Shown here piece after piece: positions 32,786 to 42,165 of a stretch of DNA of 64,000 nucleotides. Position 1 is the first letter of the stretch, and each line of letters begins with the position of its first letter. Below the pieces are notes generated by a model. The model was not told the origin of the DNA. It searched no databases and saw only the letters and a program-made list of their open reading frames with translations. The stretch is from the NCBI GenBank assembly GCA_963721305.1, contig CAVRIR010000005.1, positions 620,001 through 684,000 of the forward strand. Direction: 5' to 3'. The position numbers and the translations under genes were made by a program. The DNA comes from DATAES01 sp963721305. GTDB lineage: Bacteria > Actinomycetota > Acidimicrobiia > Acidimicrobiales > JACDCH01.

Positions 32786-33748
32786 CTACGGCGCACGCCA
32801 AGACTTGCCGAGGACTCGGCGGACCGCGCCCACGGCGCGGCGCTTGGCCTCGACCACGCGCGCCTCACGCGCCGACAACACCATCGCCCGGGCCGCGTCG
32901 GCGGGTCGGTTGCCATCTGCCGCATCCGGTGGAAGCGACGCGAGCTGCGCCTCGATGCGGTCCTGCGGCGCGAGCCCGTCGGACGGCATGCGCTCGAGCG
33001 CGCAGAAGAACTCCAACTCGTTCGGAAGCGTCGGCGTGAACGAGGCGACCCGGAAACTCGTGAGCCCGAGCCGAAAGAGCGTCCGCAACGTGGCGAGAAA
33101 GGAACTCGGTGTGAACGCCCAGCAGTGCACGTCGATGTACTCGTCCGCTTCGGCCGCCTTGCGCGCCCATTCGAGACCGCGCGCGACGTCATCCTCCGCG
33201 GGCTGCAAGTCGTAGAGACCGGCCCATGCCTGCCCGGCGTCCACGGCGATGATGCGCGCGTAGAACTCGTAGATCGTGGCAATGCTCGCTCGCTTGCTGT
33301 CCGCCAACCACGCAGCCACCACGTCGGCGGGGTCGGTCTCGCGACGGTTGACGTCGAAGCAGTAGCGCTTGTCGGGAATGGCGAGCGTGAGCACTGCGCC
33401 GTCCGCCATGACCTCCGCGAGTTGGTCGAGCCAACCGACGAGGTTCGGCACGTGCTCGATCACGTGTGACGCGATCACCCAATCGACCGGACCGCGATCT
33501 CCGAGCGCGCCGACCAGATCGCCATCGCCCCACACGACGTCGACCTCGACCGTCGTCTCCACCTCGGCGTGGTCCTCGTACTTCGCATGCAGGGTCGCAG
33601 TGTCAGCGTGATCGACGTACAGGACGTTGGCGTCCGCTCGGTCGACGATCGGATGATGCAGCGCCCCGATCTCGAGCCCCGTGCGTGACAGGTCGCCGAG
33701 CGGCGCGAGCATGCGCGCTCGGCGATCCAGCACCGGTTGGGGGTCCAT
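32786..33748 (-). CDS. SAM-dependent methyltransferase, class I
   Basis: 320 residues from the ATG at 33748. SAM-binding motif I is LEIGALHHPIV (about residues 26-36), motif II follows in YVDHADT, and IASHVIEHVPNLVGWLDQL is the post-I/VIEHV segment typical of type-11 methyltransferases. IPDKRYCFDVNR follows. The C-terminal 60 residues are helical and basic. Similar proteins occur in glycan loci and methylate sugars or lipids, but here the neighbours are metabolic genes, so the substrate is open. It lies 16 bp upstream of the LpdA-like gene and is divergent from the mutase. Confidence 0.8.
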   Translation of the reverse strand: MDPQPVLDRRARMLAPLGDLSRTGLEIGALHHPIVDRADANVLYVDHADTATLHAKYEDHAEVETTVEVDVVWGDGDLVGALGDRGPVDWVIASHVIEHVPNLVGWLDQLAEVMADGAVLTLAIPDKRYCFDVNRRETDPADVVAAWLADSKRASIATIYEFYARIIAVDAGQAWAGLYDLQPAEDDVARGLEWARKAAEADEYIDVHCWAFTPSSFLATLRTLFRLGLTSFRVASFTPTLPNELEFFCALERMPSDGLAPQDRIEAQLASLPPDAADGNRPADAARAMVLSAREARVVEAKRRAVGAVRRVLGKSWRAP

Positions 33749-33781
33749 GTGTCGGGATCGTAGAGGGACGGTTGTCGCCCC

Positions 33782-33787
33782 TACGCT
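33782..33787 (+). promoter_or_regulatory. Candidate -10 box for leaderless mutase transcript
   Basis: TACGCT (TANNNT) lies 6 bp upstream of the GTG at 33794, and no ribosome site is visible between. This spacing fits a leaderless mRNA. No convincing -35 is seen. Confidence 0.35.
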
Positions 33788-33793
33788 GGTTCT

Positions 33794-35914
33794 GTGACCA
33801 ATGTCGACGACTGGCGGAAGCTCGCCGAGACCGAGTTGAAGGGCGCAGACCCCGACACACTCGTGTGGGCGACACCCGAAGGCATCGCCGTCCGACCGCT
33901 CTACACCGAGGACGATCTCGCCGCGGTCGACCACCTCGGCTCGGTCCCCGGCCTACCGCCGTTCGTGCGCGGCGTGCGGGCGACCATGTACGCGAACCGG
34001 CCGTGGACGATCCGGCAGTACGCCGGGTTCTCGACCGCCGAGGAGTCGAACGCCTTCTACCGCCGCAACCTCGCCGCTGGACAGATGGGGCTCTCGGTGG
34101 CCTTCGACCTCGCCACGCACCGCGGGTACGACAGCGACCACCCGCGCGTCGTCGGCGACGTCGGCAAGGCCGGGGTCGCCATCGACTCCGTCGAGGACAT
34201 GAAGATCCTCTTCGACGGCATTCCGCTCGACAAGATGTCGGTCTCGATGACGATGAACGGCGCAGTGCTGCCTGTCCTCGCGTCGTACATCGTCGCCGGC
34301 GAGGAACAGGGCGTCGATCAGTCACAGCTCAGCGGAACCATCCAGAACGACATCTTGAAAGAGTTCATGGTCCGCAACACGTACATCTATCCGCCCGCGC
34401 CCTCGATGCGGATTGTGGCCGACATCATCGAGCACACCGCGCACCACATGCCGCGGTTCAATTCGATCTCGATCTCCGGCTATCACATGCAAGAGGCCGG
34501 CGCGACTGCGGACCAAGAGCTGGCATTCACCATCGCCGACGGTCTCGACTACGTCCGCGCTGCGCTCGCGCGCGGCCTCGACGTCGACGCGTTCGCCGGA
34601 AGGCTGAGCTTCTTCTTCGCCATCGGCATGAACTTCTTCATGGAAGTAGCGAAGCTCCGCGCCGCTCGGCTGCTCTGGCATCGGGTCATGTCGCAATTCG
34701 AACCGAAGAAGCCGTCGTCGCTGATGCTGCGAACGCACTGCCAGACGTCGGGCGTCTCGCTCACGGAACAGGACCCCTACAACAACGTCGTGCGCACCGC
34801 GTTCGAGGCGATGGCCGCGGTGCTCGGCGGCACCCAGAGCTTGCACACGAACTCGTTCGACGAAGCGCTCGGGCTACCGACCGATGCGTCCGCCCGCATC
34901 GCCCGCAACACGCAACTCATCCTCGCCGAAGAGACCGGCGTGCCCCACGTCGTCGACCCGCTGGCCGGCTCGTACTACGTCGAGGCGCTGACCCACGACC
35001 TCGCGGCCAAGGCGTGGTCGTTGATCGAAGAGGTGGAAGAGCTCGGTGGCATGACGAAGGCCGTCGAGTCGGGCATGCCCAAGCTCCGCATCGAGGAATC
35101 CGCGGCCCGACGACAAGCACGAGTCGACCGGGGTGACGAAGTGATCGTCGGCGTGAACAGGTACCGCGTCGACCATCCCGACCATGTCGATGTCCTCGAC
35201 ATCGACAACACGAAGGTCCGAGAGCAGCAGATCGCACGACTCGAGCTCATCCGCGAGACGCGCGACAAGGCCGCTTGCCGGGCCGCGCTCGAAGCGCTCG
35301 AACAAGGCGCCCGAGGCGACGGCAACCTGCTCGCCCTCTGCGTCGATGCCGCCCGTGCACGCGCGACTGTGGGCGAGATGAGCGACGCGATGGAGCGTGT
35401 CTTCGGGCGCCACAAGGCAGAGATCCGAAGCATCTCGGGGGTCTACGGATCCGCGTACTCCGACGACGCCGAGTTCGAGGAGATCCGCAAGCGGGTCGCC
35501 GCCTTCGCCGAACACGAAGGGCGCCGGCCGCGCATGCTGGTGGCGAAGATGGGACAGGACGGCCACGACCGCGGGGCAAAGGTCGTCGGCACGGCATTCG
35601 CTGACCTCGGCTTCGACGTCGACTTCGGACCGCTCTTCGACACGCCTGCGGAAGTGGCGAAGGCCGCGGTCGAGAACGACGTGCACGTCGTCGGTGTCTC
35701 GTCGCAGGCCGCGGGCCACAAGACGCTGGTGCCTCAACTCATCCAGGAGCTGAAGGACGCCGGCGCCGGCGACATCGTCGTCGTCGTCGGAGGCGTGATC
35801 CCACCACAGGACTACGACTTCCTGCACGAACACGGCGTTGCGGCGATCTTCGGGCCTGGGACCAACATCCCGAACGCCGCTCGCAAGGTGCTCGACCTCC
35901 TGCAACCCTCTTGA
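33794..35914 (+). CDS. mutB: Methylmalonyl-CoA mutase, large (B12-binding) subunit
   Basis: 706 residues: N-terminal TIM-barrel catalytic domain and C-terminal cobalamin-binding domain (about 575-706). It interconverts (R)-methylmalonyl-CoA and succinyl-CoA. PWTIRQYAGFSTAEESNAFY carries the tyrosine usual for methylmalonyl rather than isobutyryl substrates, and SGYHMQEAGAT holds the active-site histidine. The B12 motif is DGHDRGAKVVGTAF with the axial histidine. No small MutA subunit is adjacent, so it may be homodimeric or paired elsewhere. Its last codons overlap the meaB TTG start (TTGA). Confidence 0.95.
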   Translation: MTNVDDWRKLAETELKGADPDTLVWATPEGIAVRPLYTEDDLAAVDHLGSVPGLPPFVRGVRATMYANRPWTIRQYAGFSTAEESNAFYRRNLAAGQMGLSVAFDLATHRGYDSDHPRVVGDVGKAGVAIDSVEDMKILFDGIPLDKMSVSMTMNGAVLPVLASYIVAGEEQGVDQSQLSGTIQNDILKEFMVRNTYIYPPAPSMRIVADIIEHTAHHMPRFNSISISGYHMQEAGATADQELAFTIADGLDYVRAALARGLDVDAFAGRLSFFFAIGMNFFMEVAKLRAARLLWHRVMSQFEPKKPSSLMLRTHCQTSGVSLTEQDPYNNVVRTAFEAMAAVLGGTQSLHTNSFDEALGLPTDASARIARNTQLILAEETGVPHVVDPLAGSYYVEALTHDLAAKAWSLIEEVEELGGMTKAVESGMPKLRIEESAARRQARVDRGDEVIVGVNRYRVDHPDHVDVLDIDNTKVREQQIARLELIRETRDKAACRAALEALEQGARGDGNLLALCVDAARARATVGEMSDAMERVFGRHKAEIRSISGVYGSAYSDDAEFEEIRKRVAAFAEHEGRRPRMLVAKMGQDGHDRGAKVVGTAFADLGFDVDFGPLFDTPAEVAKAAVENDVHVVGVSSQAAGHKTLVPQLIQELKDAGAGDIVVVVGGVIPPQDYDFLHEHGVAAIFGPGTNIPNAARKVLDLLQPS

Positions 35915-36942
35915 CGAATCCACTCGCCGAGCAAGTCGTCGGTGGCGACCGCCGGGCACTGGCGCAGGCCATCACGCTGGTCGAGTCGACGCGACCTGAT
36001 CACCGCGCCGCCGCGGTGGAGCTCCTCGACGACCTGCTCCCGCACACGGGGCACGCGGTCCGGCTCGGGGTGAGCGGCGCGCCCGGTGTCGGCAAGAGCA
36101 CGTTCATCGAACGCTTCGGGCTCGCGATCGCCGACGCCGAACGTCGAGTCGCGGTGCTCGCCGTCGATCCTTCGAGCACCCGGTCGGGAGGTTCGATCCT
36201 GGGCGACAAGACGAGGATGGAAGAGCTCGCCCGCCATCCGAACGCGTTCATCCGACCGTCGCCCTCGGGCGGTGCTCTCGGCGGGGTGGCCCGACGCACG
36301 AACGAGGCCGTGCTCGTGTGCGAGGCCGCTGGATTCGACGTCGTCCTCGTGGAGACGGTCGGCGTCGGCCAGAGCGAGGTCGAGGTCGACGACATGGTCG
36401 ATCTCTTCTTGTTGCTCGTCGCACCCGGTGGCGGCGACGAGCTGCAGGGGATCAAGCGAGGCATCACCGAGCTCGCCGACATCATCGTCGTGACGAAAGC
36501 CGATGGCTCGCTGCTCGGCCCCGCGCAACAGGCGGCCGCCGACTACCAACACGCGCTCCACCTGCTGAGGCCGAAGCACGCGTCGACGCACGCGGAGGTC
36601 ATGTTGTGTTCGTCGGTGACCGGCGAAGGGATCGGCTCGGTCTGGGATGCAGCGCTGCAACAACGCACCACGTTGCTCGACAGCGGTGAGCTGGTCGCCC
36701 GCCGGTCCGAGCAGTCGAAGCGATGGTTCTGGGCCGAGGTCCGCGATCAGTTGTTGAGCAGGCTGCAGCGCGATCCGCAGGTCGCCATTCGCGTCGCCGA
36801 GCTCGAGGACGAGGTGGTCGCGGGCGAGTCGACACCTGCGGGCGCCGCGGCCGCACTCATCGAGCAGGTGGAGTCGGCGTCTCCGGACCGACATCGCCAG
36901 ACGGCGCAGCCCGGCGAAGGCGCCGGCGCAGGAGGTCGCTGA
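35911..36942 (+). CDS. meaB: Methylmalonyl-CoA mutase-associated GTPase MeaB
   Basis: 343-residue G3E-type GTPase (ArgK/MeaB) that protects and reloads the mutase cobalamin. P-loop GAPGVGKSTFIERFG (about residues 53-67), switch region AVDPSSTRSGGSILGDKTRM, the ETVGVGQSEVEVDDM G3 segment and VTKADGS as the base-recognition motif. It begins at a TTG overlapping the mutase stop by 4 bp. The C-terminal dimerisation region is complete. The last 86 bp overlap the convergent glycosyltransferase gene. Confidence 0.95.
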   Translation: MTNPLAEQVVGGDRRALAQAITLVESTRPDHRAAAVELLDDLLPHTGHAVRLGVSGAPGVGKSTFIERFGLAIADAERRVAVLAVDPSSTRSGGSILGDKTRMEELARHPNAFIRPSPSGGALGGVARRTNEAVLVCEAAGFDVVLVETVGVGQSEVEVDDMVDLFLLLVAPGGGDELQGIKRGITELADIIVVTKADGSLLGPAQQAAADYQHALHLLRPKHASTHAEVMLCSSVTGEGIGSVWDAALQQRTTLLDSGELVARRSEQSKRWFWAEVRDQLLSRLQRDPQVAIRVAELEDEVVAGESTPAGAAAALIEQVESASPDRHRQTAQPGEGAGAGGR

Positions 36943-38269
36943 GCGCTCGGGGGCCCCCGTCGCGCCACAATCCGCGGACGCGACGGCTGCGACCGCGCCA
37001 GCCCTTCCGCGCCGGTGGTACCTCCGACAGCGCGCCGCTCAGCTTCCACGCGAGTCGCGGCCCGATCTCGTCGTCGACGAGGTCTGCGGCGCGTGCCGGC
37101 CGGCGGCAGAACTCGACCAGGGGATGCAGCGCGCTCCCCCACGCAAAGGTCGGCGCGAAGGCAAGAACGCGCTCACGCGACGACCTCATCAGCTCCGCAT
37201 CGGAGATCATCCGATCGAGCGCGCCGGCGAGCGCGGTGACGTCGCCCGGTGGGACCGTGAGCCCGAGGCCGTGCTGCTCGACCATCTCACCGATCGCGTC
37301 GCCGCCGGTGACCACGACCGGAAGACCGGCCCACCAGTAGTCGAGCACGCGTGTGCGGAACGAGAAGGCGGTCTCGACGTGATCGAGATGCGTGCTCACA
37401 CCGATGTCTGCCCCGCACAGGAAGCGATGCCGTTCGTCGTACGGCACCCATCCGGGATTGAAGAACACGTGCCGATCCGTCAAGCCCAGTTCGTCGGCGA
37501 GCCGCGCCGTCTCCGCCGCAACCCGCATGGCGGGCACTTCGGGGTTCGGATGGGTGCCGCCCATGAACACCAGACGGACGGACGGATGATCACCACGAAC
37601 GCGATCGACGGCGTGCACGAGCGAGACCGGGTCGAACCAGTTGTAGATGCCGCCGCCCCACAGGATGACGAGATCGTCCACGCCGATGCCCGGCATCGAG
37701 CCTTTGATCGTCGGCTCGCCGGACGGCGGCGGCACGTCCGAGATGCCGAAGGGCACGACGTCGATCAATCGACGCAACGTCGGGTCCGTGTCGTACGTGG
37801 CGCGGTTCACGCGACCCGCATCGGCGAGATGCCCGAGCCAGAAGTCGCGCTGCTTCTCACTCGCGCACAGGAAGTAGTCGCCTCGCAACAGCTGCGCGTG
37901 GAGCAGCGCAGTCGCTCCGGCGATCGCGGCCTGGCGTTCGAACGGTCCACCCGCTTCGTGCCCTTGTTCGAGCTGCTCGAGATGCATCGGGTCGTAGAGG
38001 TCGACGACGATCACGGCATCGGACTGCAACGCATCCGTGTCGGCGAACACCCATCCCTGGAAGACGACGATGTCCGACTGCCGTACGGCGTCCATCAACT
38101 CGTCTCGCCCCGCGGTCGCGGCGCCCAGCTCGGGTTCGTCGAGCTCGCACGCCGCCGACGTCAGAAGGCGGACGTCGTGTTCCGCGGCAAGGGCGCGCGC
38201 GATGTGCAGCGCTCGGATCGCAGGGCCCGCCATGCGTGGCCCGAGCACGTCGCCGGTGGCGACGAGCAC
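36857..38269 (-). CDS. GT4-like glycosyltransferase
   Basis: 470 residues from the GTG at 38269, chosen because GAGG lies 6 bp upstream and it leaves room for divergent promoters. An ATG at 38344 would share bases with the start of the next gene. GT-B architecture: N-terminal GPAIRALHIARALAAEHDVR, a central ILWGGGIYNWFDP loop, and FSFRTRVLDYWWAGLPVVVT (near residue 355) in place of the classic E-x7-E. LGLTVPPGDVTALAGAL follows. The last ~60 residues are Arg-rich and probably membrane-associating. The family resembles capsule/LPS GT4 enzymes. It overlaps meaB by 86 bp tail to tail. Confidence 0.82.
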   Translation of the reverse strand: MLVATGDVLGPRMAGPAIRALHIARALAAEHDVRLLTSAACELDEPELGAATAGRDELMDAVRQSDIVVFQGWVFADTDALQSDAVIVVDLYDPMHLEQLEQGHEAGGPFERQAAIAGATALLHAQLLRGDYFLCASEKQRDFWLGHLADAGRVNRATYDTDPTLRRLIDVVPFGISDVPPPSGEPTIKGSMPGIGVDDLVILWGGGIYNWFDPVSLVHAVDRVRGDHPSVRLVFMGGTHPNPEVPAMRVAAETARLADELGLTDRHVFFNPGWVPYDERHRFLCGADIGVSTHLDHVETAFSFRTRVLDYWWAGLPVVVTGGDAIGEMVEQHGLGLTVPPGDVTALAGALDRMISDAELMRSSRERVLAFAPTFAWGSALHPLVEFCRRPARAADLVDDEIGPRLAWKLSGALSEVPPARKGWRGRSRRVRGLWRDGGPRALSDLLRRRLRRAAPSGDVGPETPTPPAR

Positions 38270-38342
38270 CCGCTGCCTCGAGGCTGGCGGAACCGAAGGA
38301 GGAGGCGGGGCGGACAAGATCAGCAAGTAACGTAGTTCGGCC

Positions 38343-40928
38343 ATGCGGATCCTCGTGGTGTCCGCCCACTACCCCCCGAATTTCGTCAGCGGCGGAACCC
38401 TGCAACCGCAGCGGCTCGTACGAGAGATGCACCGACGTGGTCATCAAGTGTCGGTGTACGCGGGTCATCTCGACGCCGATCGATCGCCGTTGTCGACATG
38501 GGTCGAAGACGACGGCGGCATTCCGATCCGTTGGATCGCGACGACGCCCTTCACGGAGTGGCGTGACAGGCGGAGCTGGGACAACCCGGCCGTCGCCGCG
38601 GACTTCCGCGGCTACGTCCGATCCGTGCGTCCCGAGCTCGTGCACATCCACGGACTCCAGGGATTGGGAGCCGGCGTCGTTCACGCGGCCGCTGAGGCAC
38701 GCATACCGGTCATCGTGACCATGCACGACTTCTGGTGGGTGTGCGGACGCCAGTTCCTCTGCAACCGCGACTTTCGGCCGTGCTCGCTCGTCACCGACGC
38801 GGGTAGCTGCCCGTGCGAGGTGAGCGTGCGCTGGCGACGGCAACGAACCGCCACGCTCGAAGCCGCGCTGTCAGCTGTCGACGTCGTGCTCGCGCCGTCG
38901 GCGATCGCCGCCGACGTCCTGGCCGCGAACGGGGTCGATCCGGCGCGGCTGCGCGTCGACGAGAATGGATTCGAGCGCGCCTCCGAGATCGACGCGGTCG
39001 CCGGCAACGCCGGTCGGACCAGCAGCGCGTCGGTTCGCTTCGTGTACACCGGCGGGTCCGATCGCATGAAGGGGGTGCACGATCTGGTGACCGCGGCCGA
39101 AACGCTGCGCGCTGTCGCCGGATGGGAGCTCACCGCCTTCGGGGTCGACCGATACCTCGACGAGTCGAAGCGATCGCTCGACGGTCTTCCCGTCCATACG
39201 AGAGCGCCGTACGGCCCGGCCGAGCTCATGGACGTCTTCAGCCACCATGACGTGCTCGTCGTCCCGTCGGTCATGCGCGAGACGCACTCGCTCGTGACCC
39301 GCGAAGCCCTTCGCCACGGACTCGCGGTGATCTGCACGGACACGCTCGGCCCCGAAGAGGTCGTGCACGACGGCGTCAACGGCATCGTCGTGCGAGCGGC
39401 GGTCCCGTCGGAACTCGCTGCGGCCATGCGAACCCTCACGACCGACCGCGAGTCGCTCGGACGCATGCAGGCGGCCGCGCCCGATGTCGAGCTGCGCTCA
39501 CTCGACGATCAGGTGGACGGGCTCGAGGCCCTCTATCGCGACGTCGTGACAGCACGCGCCGGGCAGAGCGCAGCCGCTCGCGGCAGTGGCCAGAAGGGTG
39601 GTCACGCCCGCACGGTCGCCGACGTACTTTTCGTCACGGGCATCGACGGAGCGCCGTTCCGTTACCGAGTGCGACTTCCGGCCGAGGCCCTCGCGACAGC
39701 CGGCATCCGTTCGCAGGTCCTGCACTACCGCGACGCGCGGCTCGATCGTCATGCACGACGCGCCGGCGCGGTCGTGTTGTATCGCGTGCCCGCGACGACA
39801 CAGGTGCTCGGCCTCCTACGCGAGCTCGGCGACCTCGGGATCCCGCGCTACTTCGACATCGACGACCTGATCATCGATTCGGAGGTGCCGAACATCCCGG
39901 CGCTCGAGCTGCTGCAACCCGACGAAGCTGCGCTCTGGATCGAAGGGGTCAAGCGGTACCGCACGACGCTCGACGCCTGCGACGCGGTGATCACGAGCAC
40001 CGAACCGCTCGCCCGCCACATCCGCGCCGTCACGGGCCGGGAGGTACACGTCTTCGAGAACGGCGTGGGCATGGCGCTCGCCCGTCAGGCCGAGGCTGCG
40101 CTCGCCGGTCCGCGCACGCCGGGTCCGCAGCGCATCGGCTACCTGAGTGGCACCGACACGCATGACCTCGACTGGGCGCTTGTCGAGCGTGCAGTCGTGC
40201 GAGTGCTGCAACGAAACCCCGACGTCGAGCTGTGGGTCGGTGGGCATCTCCGTGTGTCGGACGCGCTCGATCCGTTCAGCACGCGAGTGCGGCGCCTGCC
40301 GTTCGTGCCTTGGCTCGAGTTACCCGCCGTGCTGCGCGACCTCGACGTGAACCTCGCGCCACTTGTCCCCATCGCGTTCAACGAGGCGAAGAGCGCGATC
40401 AAGTGGCTCGAGGCGGCGTTGGTCGAGACGCCGACCGTCGCGTCGTCGACCGAGCCGTTCCGCGCCGCGATCACGGATGGCACCACGGGCTTCATCGCCC
40501 CGGACGACGACACGTGGGTCGACGCCATCGAACGGCTGCTGCGAGACGAACATCTCCGTCGTCGCACCGGCGCCCTCGCGCGACGCGACGCGCTGCTCCG
40601 GTGGGCACCGCGGCTACAGGGTCGCCGCTACGCGGAGATCCTCGCATCGTCCATCGATCGAACGAGCGACGCCGCACCGAGGCCGGCTGAAGTCGTCGCC
40701 CTCGACGAGCCGGCGAGCGGCATCGTCGCGCTCGAGCCGTATCGTGCCGATCCGTCCGTCGCCGCTCGGGCCGCGGAGCTGACCGGGCTCGCGGCGTCGC
40801 GCGGCCGGCTGGCGGGAAGCAAGCTCGTCGATTCCGTTCGCACCGAAGGTGTCGTTGCGACGTCGAAGCGCTCGGTCAGGTGGTCGTTTCGTGTTGCGCG
40901 CTCGAAGATCCCGAAGTTCCGGTCGTGA
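38343..40928 (+). CDS. Tandem two-domain GT4 glycosyltransferase
   Basis: 861 residues with two GT-B units. The first (about 1-400) has VVSAHYPPNFVSGGTLQPQR, a Cys-rich insert (CGRQFLCNRDFRPCSLV), YTGGSDRMKGVHDLV and SLVTREALRHGLAVI. The second (about 425-775) has VLFVTGIDGAPFRYRVRLPA, RYFDIDDLIIDSEVP, VFENGVG and AIKWLEAALVETPTVASSTE. A basic helical tail follows. Such fusions can add two successive sugars. The ATG at 38343 is preceded by TAACGT (38328-38333), a possible -10. The 3' end overlaps the convergent ABC ATPase gene by 53 bp. Confidence 0.87.
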   Translation: MRILVVSAHYPPNFVSGGTLQPQRLVREMHRRGHQVSVYAGHLDADRSPLSTWVEDDGGIPIRWIATTPFTEWRDRRSWDNPAVAADFRGYVRSVRPELVHIHGLQGLGAGVVHAAAEARIPVIVTMHDFWWVCGRQFLCNRDFRPCSLVTDAGSCPCEVSVRWRRQRTATLEAALSAVDVVLAPSAIAADVLAANGVDPARLRVDENGFERASEIDAVAGNAGRTSSASVRFVYTGGSDRMKGVHDLVTAAETLRAVAGWELTAFGVDRYLDESKRSLDGLPVHTRAPYGPAELMDVFSHHDVLVVPSVMRETHSLVTREALRHGLAVICTDTLGPEEVVHDGVNGIVVRAAVPSELAAAMRTLTTDRESLGRMQAAAPDVELRSLDDQVDGLEALYRDVVTARAGQSAAARGSGQKGGHARTVADVLFVTGIDGAPFRYRVRLPAEALATAGIRSQVLHYRDARLDRHARRAGAVVLYRVPATTQVLGLLRELGDLGIPRYFDIDDLIIDSEVPNIPALELLQPDEAALWIEGVKRYRTTLDACDAVITSTEPLARHIRAVTGREVHVFENGVGMALARQAEAALAGPRTPGPQRIGYLSGTDTHDLDWALVERAVVRVLQRNPDVELWVGGHLRVSDALDPFSTRVRRLPFVPWLELPAVLRDLDVNLAPLVPIAFNEAKSAIKWLEAALVETPTVASSTEPFRAAITDGTTGFIAPDDDTWVDAIERLLRDEHLRRRTGALARRDALLRWAPRLQGRRYAEILASSIDRTSDAAPRPAEVVALDEPASGIVALEPYRADPSVAARAAELTGLAASRGRLAGSKLVDSVRTEGVVATSKRSVRWSFRVARSKIPKFRS

Positions 40929-42165
40929 CCGGGCCCTCGGCCGACACCGGCGGCGACCAGGTCCCGCCCAGCTCGATCAACCCGTAACGCTCGGGGCTGC
41001 TGCCGGGCTGGACGTGCAACGTCCACTCCTCGTCGCGAACGTCGTAGGGATGCATGACGGACCGATCGAAGATCGCGGTCGTGATGCGGTATGTGCCCGG
41101 CATCAACGGCACTCGAGCGAGGTGGTAGTCGACATACCCGTCGCCGAAGATGGTTCCGGTCTGAAGGTTGGAGAACCGAGAGTTCGGCCCGCTCAGATGT
41201 GCGCCCAGCTCGTGATGCAGCCCGATGCCGAAGACGGCCTCGGTGATGGGTTCGGTGGCGCGGTAACGGATGCGCAGCGTGATCGGATCACCGGCGTGCG
41301 CCGCGGGAACGACCACGCCGCGTTCGTCGACGAGCTCGAAATCGGTGACGCGAACCTCGCCACTTCCGCGTGTGCGCGCGTCACCCGCGACATCGTCGCC
41401 GCTGTCCCGCGAGATGCGAAGGGCCTCGTGCTCGTTGACCCGGTCGAGGTAGGACCGGATCACGTCGTGCGCATCGCCGATCTCTTGCAGCTCACCGTGA
41501 TCGAGCCATGCGATCTCGTCGCAGATGTCCTGCATCACACCGTGAGCATGTGACACGAGCACGATCGTCGTACCGGCGCGGCGCAACTTGTAGAGGTGCT
41601 CCATGCACTTCCGCTGGAATTCTTCGTCGCCGACCGCGATGACTTCGTCGACGATGAGCACGTCAGGGTTCACGTTCACCGCGACCGAGAACCCGAGACG
41701 CACATACATGCCGCTCGAATAGACCTTCACCGGCGCCTCGATGAAGTTGCCGATGCCGGCGAATTCCACGATCTCGTCGACCTTCGCCGCGATCTCGCGA
41801 CGAGTCAGACCGAGGATCGAGCCGTTGAGGAACAGGTTCTCGCGCCCCGTCAGATCGGGATGGAAGCCAGCGCCGAGCTCGAGCAGTGCCGAGATGCGCC
41901 CGTCGGTCTCGATCGTCCCACTCGTCGGGCGGTGGATCCCGGCGATGAGACGGAGCAGCGTCGACTTGCCGCAACCGTTGTGCCCGATGAGACCGAACGT
42001 CGATCCCTTCGGGACCTTGAACGACACGCCCTTGACCGCCCAGAACTCGTCGAAGCGCGCCGGCCGCAACTGCGTGAATCGCTGCTTCAGGCTGCTCGAG
42101 CGGTCGTGGTAGAGGCGGAACTTCTTCCAGACCTCGTCGACTTCGACCGCGTTGCGCTCACTCAC
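40876..42165 (-). CDS. wzt: ABC transporter ATP-binding protein for polysaccharide export, with Wzt-type C-terminal domain
   Basis: 429 residues from the GTG at 42165, which overlaps the permease stop by 4 bp. Residues about 1-245 form the nucleotide-binding domain: Walker A GHNGCGKST (near 61), signature VYSSGMYVRLGFSVA, Walker B DVLIVDEVIAVGD and the switch His in LVSHAHG. Residues about 270-400 form a beta-sandwich like the Wzt C-terminal domain that recognises the glycan end group. It energises export of a lipid-linked polysaccharide across the membrane with the upstream permease. Confidence 0.93.
   Translation of the reverse strand: MSERNAVEVDEVWKKFRLYHDRSSSLKQRFTQLRPARFDEFWAVKGVSFKVPKGSTFGLIGHNGCGKSTLLRLIAGIHRPTSGTIETDGRISALLELGAGFHPDLTGRENLFLNGSILGLTRREIAAKVDEIVEFAGIGNFIEAPVKVYSSGMYVRLGFSVAVNVNPDVLIVDEVIAVGDEEFQRKCMEHLYKLRRAGTTIVLVSHAHGVMQDICDEIAWLDHGELQEIGDAHDVIRSYLDRVNEHEALRISRDSGDDVAGDARTRGSGEVRVTDFELVDERGVVVPAAHAGDPITLRIRYRATEPITEAVFGIGLHHELGAHLSGPNSRFSNLQTGTIFGDGYVDYHLARVPLMPGTYRITTAIFDRSVMHPYDVRDEEWTLHVQPGSSPERYGLIELGGTWSPPVSAEGPVTTGTSGSSSAQHETTT

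Noticed and set aside
33466..35136. Forward open frame overlapping the methyltransferase and mutase
   Set aside because: Out of frame with the well-conserved mutase and antisense to the methyltransferase; Arg-rich composition.
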